This document shows, one piece after another, positions 23,602-34,203 of a stretch of 64,000 nucleotides of DNA. A program made the translations under genes and the position numbers. The notes under the pieces are model-generated. The model worked only from the letters and a program-made list of their open reading frames with translations. It did no database searches and was not told the DNA's origin. The DNA is from Agrostemma githago (Eukaryota > Streptophyta > Magnoliopsida > Caryophyllales > Caryophyllaceae): contig OY288243.1 in NCBI GenBank assembly GCA_958450325.1, positions 4,440,586 to 4,504,585 on the forward strand, given 5' to 3'. How positions within the stretch are numbered: position 1 is the first letter of the stretch; the number at the start of each line of letters is the position of its first letter.

Positions 23602-24251
23602 TGAAGGAGTTATGTCCATTGTCCTACGGATTAACCCGCTTAAGTCTATGTATCCGATATGCCTTGCTAGAGGTCGATGTCGGGTTGACATATAAATGAG
23701 TTATATGTCTGGTAGTCTTAAGTGGGCCCATTGGGTCACACACAATGTGTATGGGATATTATTAATATATATCGATATATTAAATATATCGGGTCAGTAG
23801 TAATACGGACCCAACTGCGTTGTCGGGTTATGGTAATTAGTGTTATACTAATAATCTAATATATGGAATTAAGAGTATTGACTCATAATATATTCGTCTT
23901 ATAAAGAGTTATAAGAGAGATATAGAGAGAAGTTGTGAGACAGTCTCACATACCTTTATACTAGCATATATGTCGCAGTTCCGTACCCGTGTGGATACCA
24001 AAGGAGGCATCACGTTTGGGATGCTTTATTCTGTCCGTGGGAATTATTTATTCTATCCGTGGAAGATTATTTATTCTGTCCGTGAAGATTATTTATTCTA
24101 TCCGTGAAGATTATATATATTTCTGGGTTTATTATACTTCTTATTAATACGCTGTTCCGCTGCATATAAGGTATAATTGTTATCCCTCTTCTTTTGTCTT
24201 TTCGGTTAATACTCGTAACAGGTTCTTGGGTTTAAGGGTTGTAACCCTACA
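23602..24251 (+). repeat. Copia F 3' LTR
   Basis: Same length (650 bp) as the 5' LTR, about 99 percent identical by eye, ending AACCCTACA before the TSD ATGCA. Confidence 0.92.
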
Positions 24252-24769
24252 ATGCAATACCGAGTCATGCCATCATGTGTTACCTTCATTGAGATCCGAG
24301 GAAATTATAATAATCGTCCTCGTCGGAACTAGCACAATTGCCTACAAAATAATTAAACCGATGGTATCAAAACCATATTAAGTTAATAAAAATAGGAGAA
24401 ACAAGACGGAGAACAAGAATAATTAAATTACCCTTGGAATTGGAATGAACCGGGATGAAGAGAATGATCGGAATTGAGAAAAATACTGAAGAACAATCTA
24501 CTGTGTTGTACATTCAATTGTTTTTTTTTGTTTGGAGAGAGGAGCGGATAAGAAGTGGGGATACTGTGTTGGAGGTTTAAGAGGAGTTGGGGAGAACACA
24601 AACAGTCAGGAGAACGTGCAACAGGAATAGGAGAGAAAAGAGGAGTCGGTTTTGACTTTCTCAACCGAACTACGATAATATCACAGTCTGATGAAGGAAA
24701 CGGTCGGGTCTGCTACAATCTGAGCCCGATTCGCGCTAAAAATCGTAAATGGATCACTTTTAAAAATAA

Positions 24770-24846
<77 letters not shown>
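24770..24846. repeat. (AAT)n microsatellite in LTR E
   Basis: About 25 uninterrupted AAT/ATA units; the poly-I and poly-Y frames over it are artefacts of the repeat. Confidence 0.95.
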
Positions 24847-25284
24847 GTAGACGGAACTCGCATAAGAACGTGTTTACGAGAAAGTAGTATTAAAATCACG
24901 TTTCAAAAATAATTATGTACGAAATCGCGTAGAAAAATATTAAATAGCAATTTCTCGATATTAATAAAAATTCTTGCGAACGAGGTAATTAAAATGGATT
25001 TCGAGTTTAAAATAAGAATTCAAGTTTATATAAAGATAAACTCGGGAATATAAACCGTCGAAACGAAAACTCGAATAGAAATAAAATGAGTAAATCGAAT
25101 AAAACGAAAGTAAGATACATTTTATGCATAAAAATAATTTTTCGACGTAAATAGGATTTTACGTGTTCAAACGATTGAAAAATGAATCTGTTTTATAATT
25201 ATTTTAAGAAATACGAGTTAAACCATAAACAAAATAAAATATTAATAAAATTTAATTTATAAAAATCAGGGGTGTTACACTTCT

Positions 25285-27048
25285 TACTTATCATACTTAT
25301 TATTGGTCATGCTTGTTAATGTTGATTCCTTATGACCACTTTGCTGTTGATTGTTCTAGCTTGTTTGATAAGCTAATGCGATCATTGACCTATTTTTTAG
25401 GCGATTCACATAAGTTACCGAGATGTGTTCTATATATTTTCTTTGCTTCTCTTGTATTTTTTTGTTTTGTTGTTTTTTTGTGTGTAGGTACCGTTTTTGC
25501 GACGGAGACATCGACAATTCCGATTATGAAGAGGATGCTTCGATGCGGTTTGGGGATGTCTCCTTTATATGTATCTTGTAAGTAGTCTCATTTTTTTTCC
25601 TTTTACACTTCCATCATCTTTCATATCTTTCCCCATATTTTTTTATGCCTCTTATTATTTGTTGTACACAATGAGGGCATTGTGTGATTTGGTTTAAGGA
25701 GGGTATGCATCTGTTGTTTTCATCCATCTGCATATTTCTTGCATTTTCGCATGCATAAAAAAATCAAAAAAATGTGTTTGCATTTAGTCGAGTCTTAGTT
25801 GAGTCGGAATGCTATGTAGCAATGATGATAATGCGTGTATGTCTTCGTTTAGTTGCTTATGCTAGTGCGCCATTAGCGTTTTTGTATATAATTACAGGCT
25901 GCATTCTTGTATCTTTGGTTAACTTTACTGAACGAATAAACTTGACTCATTGTTGGCAAACTACTCAGATTTGTAAGGAATTAGAGCCTTAAACTAATGA
26001 CATTCATGATCAGTTTCATTTAGGTTGAGAGTAGTACTTCTTATGAGGCATGTGATATCAAACTGCATAAGCATGACATTCGTCTCTTAGGTACCTGTAC
26101 GTTTTTTACTCGTGGTTTTGACATGTGCGAAAAAGGCAAATCCTTTCTTTTATTTTAATTCCCATAAGTTTCACATAGCCAAATTGGCCTGTTTGACCTG
26201 TTTATCAATTACATGCCATATATTGCCTACCCTAGTCAAGCTAGTAGATGAATTAGACGGAATTGTTTTTTTCGGGTTAATTTTGGTACCATGATGATTG
26301 GAAAAGAAAAAAGAGGGATTGAGAAAAAAAATGGAAAAAAAAAATCAATGAAAGAAAAAAATTGAATGAAAAAAAAGGAAAGAAGAAGAAAAGAAAAAAA
26401 AAAAAGTGAAACTAGAAGAAGAATGTGTTTTGCTATGAGAAAAGAATTTATCTCTCTAATTTCATAGTAGTTATTAGTGGAAAGCAATTTTGATAAGGCG
26501 CTTGTTGATATGCCTAATTTCTTCGACTGGAGTTTGGTGAGAACGGAATGTTCATTATCGATGGGTGTAAGGAATACTAGCTTGGCTTTTACCTCCTCAT
26601 GTCCATATTGTTTTGCCCCTTCTTACCCAACTAACCTCACTTTATACCATATGTAAGTCCTTGGCACATGTTTTTTTCCGATAAGAATGCGTATGTACAG
26701 TTATTAGAGATTGATTTCATGTTAGATTGAATGCATGCTCTTGTAAGTTGCAGTTTAGGTGAGTGCATTGTCTTTTCCTTTTTACATAAACTCACAATAT
26801 CACCCGTTTTGTGTGATGAGTGATCTGTGATAGTCCGACATAGACGAGTCTTGCAAGGTTGAAGTTTCAGTATTGTTGTCATTGGTCAAGCTTGTTGTAT
26901 GTGGTTGTTTACATTAATTTTAATCGTTGTGCATTGGTTTGCGTAACTTTGAAGCATACTCCGCTATGAGTTATATACATTCCATTAGGATTGAGTTCAT
27001 CGTTTTGTGCTTGCTTGAGGACAAGTAAGGATTTGGTTTGGGGAGATT
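25285..27048 (+). other. Element A 3' internal region and polypurine tract
   Basis: No long gene. One short stretch at about 25490-25575 follows a TTTTTTGTGTGTAG acceptor-like site and reads Y-R-F-C-D-G-D-I-D-N-S-D-Y-E-E-D, which may be a last exon or remnant of the acidic protein (weak). A purine-rich block lies at 26295-26410. The motif CTTGAGGACAAG at about 27013 and the tract GGTTTGGGGAGAT (27035-27047) precede the LTR, matching the layout of element B's 3' region. Confidence 0.55.
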
Positions 27049-27255
27049 TGATGCGCGTATTTTATATACACTTTTTATGCTTTTTATGCGCACATTCCCG
27101 TACTTATCGAGTAGTGAAAGCTATTATTTTGCCCCGAATTGGCTACTTTGTGGTGTGTATTGTCTTTTTGCAGGAACGGAAGCCACAGGAGCTAAAATGA
27201 ACCAAAACCGAGCCAAAACGAAGCTGGAAAGAGCTGATTGCAGAAATGGACCAAT

Positions 27256-27432
27256 TATAGTCGACAAACTATCGGAATAGTCGACAGACTATCAGAATAG
27301 TCGACCGACTATCAAAATAGTCGACCGACTATCAGAATAGTCGACCGACTATTTGGGTGACAGTAGAAGATCAAATTAGTTAAAATTAGTCGACCGATTA
27401 TTACAATAGTCGGTCGACTATTTTCTGGGTCG
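27256..27432 (+). promoter_or_regulatory. U3 palindrome array of element A
   Basis: Five tandem units of about 20 bp built on ATAGTCG-AC-CGACTAT (7-bp arms, 2-bp centre), with variants ATAGTCGACAAACTAT and ATAGTCGACAGACTAT at the left. After a gap come two more units (TAGTCGACCGATTA, ATAGTCGGTCGACTAT). The array ends about 58 bp before the TATA box. Confidence 0.8.
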
Positions 27433-27490
27433 CGGACAATTTCGTGTTCAGCAAGCAGTTTCCAAATAAGTTTTAACTCTTTCTAAATTG

Positions 27491-27498
27491 TATAAATA
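27491..27498 (+). promoter_or_regulatory. TATA box of element A
   Basis: TATAAATA followed by GGGCTTTTTCAGCC, a typical plant LTR core promoter context. Confidence 0.65.
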
Positions 27499-28434
27499 GG
27501 GCTTTTTCAGCCACATTAGAATTCACTTTTACTTCTTTTACTCATTTTACTTTTACTTCTCGATATTTTTACTTCCTCTCCTTAGACTTTTATTTCTCTT
27601 CTCCTTATTCTCTTAGAATGACTCCTAGTTTAATTTCTTCCTTTAAAACTTGGTTATTTGTAAGACTTCAAGATTCGAATCGCCTTCATTCCCTTTGGTA
27701 ATTTAATCTATTCTTTCTTTCTTCTTCTTCGTTCTTAATTGTTCTTAATCCTTGTTTATGCTTGCCGCAATTTTATTATCATTCATCATGTTTAACCTAA
27801 TTGAATCGTTTATTAATATTGTTGTTCTTGATTTCATTATGAGTAGCTAATTTCCTTTGCTAGGATTTAGGAGATCCGCGAATTGAATGTGGTCGCTAAA
27901 TAATTTATAGATCTGTCAATAATATTGTGTCTGAGTTGTCAATTGTAGCATATAATCGCGATTGGTTAGTAATGCTCATGATTGATTAATTGAATTCGGA
28001 AGCCTGGTGAAAGTTAGACCTGCTACAACACATTTGTATGCCCTAATAAGATCGGAAGCCTTTAGACGGATGCTATGGTGAATAGCGGACCGGAAGGACC
28101 TTTTCACTACCCCTTAGACCAATATCTTACCTGTGACTTAGACCGTGACCATATGAGATTCGTAGTGAACCGACAATCCTAGTTTTCTCTCCATATAAAT
28201 TCGTCTTAATTCATCCTATTTATTTTAGTTAATTCTTCTCCTTTAATTCTCTTTCTTTCACTACTTTAGTTTAGTCAAACTTATAAACAAACCCCCCGAT
28301 TTGGTTACTTAGATAGACTTTAATTACGAGTAGAATTTATTTGTCTCCTTGTGGATACAATCCTGACTTCCCTAGGTATATTTTTAGTCAGACCTAAGTT
28401 GGTTATCTTTAATAGGTATACAACTAGCTTATCA

Positions 28435-28964
28435 ACTCGTATGAGCAATGCGACGAATATTTGAAACTCGTGTCAATCAGAAGTGAATCGAAAGTGAATC
28501 AAATTCCACATACCAAAAAAATAGCCAAACATATATAAATATGACTGATTTTAACCAAACCTGTAGAAATAAATTGAAAGAGACGTACTTCATATTTATG
28601 TTCATATAAAAACACTCTAATTTAATTTTAGAATAATTAAACGAATGAATTATTTGGAATGTTTTGAACTCTTTCCATGGATACCACAACCTTTGAATTA
28701 TTACTTTTGACCCAAAATTAAAATAACAAAAACTCAGTTGAATCGTATTGACTCGCCATGAACCGTACTGAACCGAAATAAAACAGTGATGAAAATGATT
28801 TATCGGAATTAGACAAACAGAAATCAAACTAAAACCAGAACTACGGTCAACCCCAAATGGAATTGATCGAACTAGCTTGTTTCGAAACTGAACCAAATGA
28901 TTTATTTGTTATCTATTCTAAGATGTGTACAATTGCTTCTAAATGAAAACTTTTAACCTTCTAT
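28435..28964. other. Spacer between elements A and C
   Basis: AT-rich single-copy-looking DNA of 530 bp with no supported gene or repeat. A weak minus frame (28477-28896) has no recognisable motif. Confidence 0.5.
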
Positions 28965-29353
28965 AATGATGTAGACACCCGCATTTTGCCTGCTAGTGTC
29001 TATAGCAGTTTCCGACAAAACACCCGATGATGATCGGATGCAAACGTGACTTAATATACTCGAAAACGGACTCGGAATCAATAATATCCGACGCGAGCAT
29101 TTAGCAGAGTACAAATCTCTCAAAACCGACCTCAAATTCAGGCCTAGTGGGTCGTTTCCAATAAAATGAGACTAATTTTGGCCAAAACCGACACCAAAAA
29201 AAAACCATCTTTTGGCGATCGGGTCAAAACCCGGTCAAGGACAAATCCGTCACATAAAGTCAACCAGGTGCGCTTCTAGAAGATTGCGCTCAAATACCTT
29301 TTTCAAATTTTCAAAAAAGTCAACCATTTCCTATTTTGGCTCACCCGCCTGAT

Positions 29354-29465
29354 CCACTCGATCGAGTGGATTGACCTCACTCGATCGAGTGGAGCCACAA
29401 AAACGCAACAGGCCCTCTTTTTCAGGGCACTCGATCGAGTGCACTAGGGCCACTCGATCCAGTGA
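29354..29465 (+). promoter_or_regulatory. Palindrome array 1 of the C 5' LTR with TATA box
   Basis: Four units of CACTCG-AT-CGAGTG type in about 110 bp, ending 23 bp before TATAAATA (29488-29495). Confidence 0.8.
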
Positions 29466-29823
29466 CCCTAGGTCGAGGGGTATGCTCTATAAATACCCCT
29501 CCAACCCTTCACAAAAATCAGAATTTTCCCATGCAACTAAACCCTACATTTGCAACCCTAAGTCTCCCATCACAATACACTACAACCCTAAGCAAATCCA
29601 CACAAAAACCGAGTCCTTATCCCTCGAAAAATCGATAAAACATCTCCATACAAACACACACCATAACTCAACTACATCCTCGATACTCCCGCGCTCCCGT
29701 CGCTATTTACGAGTCCGTTCCGAGGCCATTTTAAGCATGTATGTTGAGGGTGTCATCAACCCCGTCTCTATCCTTTCTCTTCCTCTCCGTCTCGATTCAT
29801 ATATATGCAATTTATACTTTATA

Positions 29824-31192
29824 GGGTTATTTAATGGCAATAATACCATCTATAGGGCGTGTTCCAATAATAATACCAATTACAATAAATCTAAGAATAA
29901 TACATATAATTGGAGTATGTTAATCAAAGTAGTATAGACGCATTTATTACCTGCAACACTAGGTAACTTAAATAAAAAATGACCTGCTACTTAGATCGTC
30001 ACCCTCTCCTCCTTTATGCTCTTTCTCCATTACCTCCTCCTTCCCTTCAATGACATATCTCAACCCCAAAAAACTCGAAAAAAAAATTGGGTTTTATAAA
30101 GCTACATCTCCTTCTTCACAACTCCAAATCTTTGCTCACAAATGTATCCCTAAAAAAGAACTTTAAGGTACAGTAATGACCCAACCCCTAACCCTAGAAA
30201 CCGCTCAAATTAAGAACCCAGAAAATGTCGCAGGGAGAAAGAGAAGCAGAGATTTGGTAAAGGGTAGTGAAGTGAGTGTCATATTCAAAGCTTTGTTGAA
30301 AAATGGTGGAAAATAGGGGTTTCAAGTGGGTGGTGTTGATGGAGGAAGCGTGTTGAATGATGATGATGATACAACGATTGAAAAGAAAGGTAGTAAGATA
30401 CTAAAAGTTGATGTCTTGGATTGATGGGGATAAAAAGAATGAGAAGAAAACAAAAGAAAAAGAAAAAGAAGAAGAAGAAGAAGGTGAAGGTTGAAGAAGT
30501 AGTAGAAGAAGTAACTACAATAATAGTTAAGCGAGAAGAGATGTAAGACGGACGACGGTAACATCGAGCGAGAAATGAGACCGAATCTCGCTCTACAATC
30601 CCACACAAAAATAAACCCAAGAGAAAATTGTACAAACAAACAACCATTACATTACATTAATTAAATTCTTAACAAGAAAACTCTTACTACAAATTAAATT
30701 AAATTCTTTATAATTACAAGAAATGTAAAAACAATAATGTAGAATTGGTAATGACATGAAGTAAGAAAATTGAGTAAAATCAAAACATTCTACAAAGTAG
30801 GAACTTGATCTTACATCAATACGAAGTGTGGAACCAAGCACGTAATATGGAATACCAAGTAGGAACTTGATCTTACATCAATACGAAGTGTGGAACCAAG
30901 CACGTAATATGGAATTTTAAACTCGGTTTTGTAAATTTGAGGATACCCGGAATCAATTCTTGGTGATTCAGGTGATTCAAATTTTGTAAAAGTGAAGGCA
31001 GGTGGATGGAAGGTGGAGTAATAGTAATAAATTAAAGGGAAAAAGAAAGGTGGACGGGTTATTGAGGTAACCCGTCACCCATACTACTTTGATTAACATA
31101 CTTCAATTATATGTATTATTCTCAGATTTATTATAATTGATATTATTATTGGAACACGCCCTATAGTTGATATTATTGCCATTAAATAACCC
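29824..31192. mobile_element. Mutator-like non-autonomous element in the C 5' LTR
   Basis: It has long inverted termini (~115 bp) starting GGGTTATTTAATGGCAATAA and ending ..CCATTAAATAACCC, flanked by a perfect 9-bp TSD TACTTTATA (29815-29823, 31193-31201). The 3' LTR has the same site once, uninterrupted (about 44200-44210), which proves the insertion. A 9-bp TSD and long terminal inverted repeats are the mark of the Mutator superfamily. No transposase is seen. The interior contains a purine-rich block (30440-30530) and a tandem duplication of about 60 bp (from 30797 and again from about 30857). A captured gene fragment is possible but nothing is recognised. Confidence 0.88.
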
Positions 31193-31778
31193 TACTTTAT
31201 ATTATGATCGTCTTTGCAACACTAACACTAACACTTAATTTTCGTTACTAACATTTTAAATTTTGTCACTGACATTTATTTACCGCGTACGTATATAATA
31301 GTAGTAAAAGTTCGGGTCGAACACGTTTAACTATGATCACCGCACCAAGTCCGTTTAATCCCTTTACGAGTCACGACGGAGGTGGCACCCTTTCGAGGAG
31401 CGCCGCCCCAAGTACTCAAGGGCGTAACGTGATCGTGGTCGATCATAGTTGAACGCGTTTGATTCCATTTCCGGGATTAGTATGAAACCCATTGACGCGA
31501 AAATCGACATCACATCATCCTTAGGGATTATCATCGATGTCGTGACGCGGAGGGAGACAATTCCATCACTAATCAAACTTTTCGATCCAATAACAACACT
31601 TTTCATAAAATTGCGATACCGGCCTTATAATCGTATAAGTACACGATCATAATGCCGAAAACCGAGTTGAGTTTAAATCACGCAATATTTTTACGTGACT
31701 CGGTTGATCATCAATTTCGCATAAATAAAGTCTCGAAACCATCACATTTTCAAAATGAGCAGTAGCTCATACAGGGGC

Positions 31779-31887
31779 ACTCGATCGAGTGCCACAGGCT
31801 ACTCGATCGAGTAGCACCTCAAAAACCGGGCAGTAGCTCCCCCAATAGTTCACTCGATCGAGTCCTGGCTATGACTCGGTCGAGTGG
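31779..31887 (+). repeat. Palindrome array 2 of the C 5' LTR
   Basis: CACTCGATCGAGTG, TACTCGATCGAGTA, CACTCGATCGAGTC and GACTCGGTCGAGTG lie in the transcribed part of the LTR, downstream of the TATA box. The same cluster is at 44784-44893 in the 3' LTR. Confidence 0.8.
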
Positions 31888-32964
31888 GTCCCTTTGATCA
31901 AATAAACCGAGAGCCTCAAAGCATCCTTTGAGCCTCGTCATTTTCTTACGACTTTGGTCATCACGTGTAAAGTCAATCGCGTGTTTATATTTTCAAAACT
32001 CATACATTTTTATTTCACTCTCACGACTTTGATCGACGTCTTTTAAAATTAGTTTTGTTTAGACGACTCTTTAGTCCTATCCGACACATGACTAATCTAG
32101 ATGCTAATTTTCGATGTGATAAGTCGGGACAAGGCATCGAGATTCGGGATCGGGCTAGCACCACGTCCAGGTTCCATATCTCCGTCCTCCGTTTAATACA
32201 CAATATAATGTGTACTTAATCGAAGTTCGTCCATTTATTCAACTTACGGTCTAGTTTATATTTACGGGTCCGTTTCTAGTTAATATTGGTCGCTTCTAAT
32301 TTGATTATTACATTTTTTTTGTTCGTTATTTTTGCTTTGGCCGGGTTGTATTTCCGCCCGTGTATATTGTATTTATTTAAGAGCTTTGTTTATTTTTCGG
32401 TGTTTTATCGCTTTATAAATGAATCTCGCATGCTAAATAATTCGACCTTAATTTTGATGCATTAAAATGACGTAGCTAACTTATAATTCGCATGCTTAGC
32501 CAAAACAAGCTATTTGCATATCATTTAATCATTTTACTAGCGCGCGTACACGAACTCAAACGATGTCTTAGTAGAGGCCGCCAAGTGCGGGCGGGGTTGG
32601 GTGTCCTTAGTGGGCTTCCCAACACGTACCCTCACCCCTTACTCAGAACCTCGGTTTCCGGACGACCGAAACCGTTGGCGCACGAGAGTCATTCTATACA
32701 CGATAACTGGTAGTGACGGTATCGGTATCGCAATGCAAAAGGGACGAGCCCCGTGACCTCTGAAATCGAAATGGGCCGTACTTTGTGTACGGCCCACGAC
32801 GACATAGAGTGGGCTCGAATGGGTCCGAATTCCCATAAAATTCGGTTGCGACTCCAACTTTGACTTAAAATTTTGACCCGAGATCAATCTTACCACGAGA
32901 TTCATTCGCCTACACAAACCCGCGCGTGGCCGCGTCGGGGTGGACCTACGTCGGGTCCACAATT

Positions 32965-32982
32965 TGGCGACTCCGCTGGGGA
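32965..32982 (+). other. Primer binding site of element C (tRNA-Arg)
   Basis: TGGCGACTCCGCTGGGGA is a perfect complement of the 3' end of the plant tRNA-Arg that begins GACTCCG. It starts four bases after the LTR. tRNA-Arg priming is known for Ogre elements. Confidence 0.88.
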
Positions 32983-34203
32983 TACCTGATTTACCACTAG
33001 TCATCGGGGTTCCTAGGGTGAGACTCGAAAAGAAATCGTTCGATTAATAGTGTACGCGCATTAGTTTAATGGTTCATGCATAACCCAATTTTTCCCGGGC
33101 CAGTTACTTGTGACCGACGTCCCACTATACCACGGTGCATTCCTAAATGGGTGCGCTAAAGACTTCTATGACCGAACTCGTATGGGTTTCGCGGCATGTC
33201 CTAAGACCAATTCGGCTTAGGGAGTCCGTCCTGATTTACGAGAAAGCCGTCGTTGTTGGTATAGACCCTATTTCGACCGACCGAGACTTAGTGTAAAGCA
33301 TACATAGCGTCTTTATAATGCTTGTGTGACTACGTGCTACTTGGTTTCCGTGTCATTTTTCAAAAAACCGTCATTTCAAAAATGCATCTTTCCAAAATAC
33401 CAAACTTTGAAAAAACCCGAAATACCATCCGTTTCGGGACCCGTCTTTTCAAGATATCCGAATTTTCAAAACTCGGAATGCTGCCGAAATTTAGACCTTT
33501 GATTTGACTCAAAAGTAGCCTATTTTCTAAGCCGGCATGCTGTCCATTTCGAAATTCGAATTTCCGATCCACCATTCGATTTTTCGACTTTCCAAATTCC
33601 ATTTCGATTTTCAAAATTCATAATCCCATCTCGATTTTTCAAATCTTCGAGTTCCATTTCGATTTTCAAAAACCCTCGAGATCTCGTTCTCGATTTTCAA
33701 ATTTTCGAAAATTTATTTTCGATTTCCAAATTTTCGAAATTCCGAACATTCAACCTTTCAAAAACCTTCCTTATTGTAGGACCTACCGTTATCCGTGTGT
33801 CGGGTCTTTGCATAGTATGTCGAAGGTCTATAGCGTCGAAACTCCGTCGATCTTACATCGCAAGTTTCCTCCCTTTCCCGAGTTTGCCTTATCTGTCAAG
33901 GCACGACCAACCCGCGTAGAACATACCCCTACAAGGGAAGGTCCGTCTATACACTCGAGTCAAAAGTCTGGGGAAAAGTCTCACGTGGACCTTCCTTCGA
34001 ACGGGACAAGGCTCACAAAGCCGAGCCTTAAGGAAGTCATGCCACCCACGAGTCATCCGTCTAGGTGTCTTTCTCGAGTCTTTTCCACTAGGTCTTTTCT
34101 TTTCGTCGCTAGGGATGTACTTTTGATTCCAAGATCTGGGTTCGGTTTTTGATTACGCGGTGTTCTTACAGACAGGCCGCCATCAACCAGACACAAAAAC
34201 AAG
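32983..34203 (+). other. Leader of element C
   Basis: 1.2 kb without a supported gene. A run of CGATTTTC / TTCGAATTTC-like low-complexity sequence lies at 33360-33770. Ogre elements carry an extra ORF before gag; none is intact here. Confidence 0.55.

Larger units (their letters stand above)
17348..24251 (+). mobile_element. F: Ty1/copia retrotransposon, complete ends, decayed interior
   Basis: Two 650-bp LTRs (17348-17997, 23602-24251), a tRNA-iMet primer site and a polypurine tract are present, with a perfect 5-bp TSD ATGCA (17343-17347, 24252-24256). The LTRs differ at about six positions by eye. The 5.6-kb interior has no long frame, only short recognisable copia pieces. F lies in solo LTR E, so it is among the youngest insertions of the left nest. 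Confidence 0.92.
15427..25279 (-). mobile_element. E: solo LTR of a TGTAACACCCC-type gypsy-like element, split by copia F
   Basis: The ends are TGTAATCCCC at 15427 and GGGGTGTTACA at 25279 on the plus strand, a short inverted terminal match of LTR type. The TSD CTTCT (15422-15426, 25280-25284) is perfect. Taking out F with its TSD leaves about 2.94 kb with no primer site or coding sequence, hence a solo LTR. Minus orientation is taken from the TGTAACACCCC start, as in LTR H at 62027. The superfamily is inferred from the termini only. Confidence 0.8.
594..28434 (+). mobile_element. Element A: pol-less Athila-like LTR retrotransposon (TR-GAG type), nested host
   Basis: A begins as an LTR remnant (594-1029) followed directly by a tRNA-Asp primer site. 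It ends in a purine tract and a full LTR starting TGATGCGCG (27049) and ending CTTATCA (28434). With its insertions removed (B, and E with F inside it), only about 3.3 kb of internal DNA remains: 1030-1925, 14764-15426 and 25285-27048. This codes for one gag-like acidic protein and has no protease, RT, RNase H or integrase. Terminal-repeat elements with only a gag-like gene are known in plants and must be mobilised by another element. The left TSD is lost; the right flank is ACTCG. Confidence 0.85.
27049..28434 (+). repeat. Element A 3' LTR (1386 bp)
   Basis: TGATGCGCG...CTTATCA. The last ~430 bp match the 5' LTR remnant at 594-1029. It contains a palindrome array (27256-27432) and a TATA box (27491-27498). 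Confidence 0.9.
28970..32961 (+). repeat. Element C 5' LTR, interrupted by a Mutator-like element
   Basis: 2614 bp once the 1369-bp insert and its 9-bp TSD copy are removed, against 2617 bp in the 3' LTR. One palindrome is damaged here (CACTCGATCCAGTG near 29451) where the 3' LTR keeps CACTCGATCGAGTG. TATAAATA is at 29488-29495. Confidence 0.92.

Noticed and set aside
24555..24899. Frames with poly-I and poly-Y
   Set aside because: They are readings of the (AAT)n microsatellite.
30285..30647. Minus-strand frame of 120 codons in the Mutator-like element
   Set aside because: F/S-rich product of a GAA-rich block; no motif and no family resemblance.
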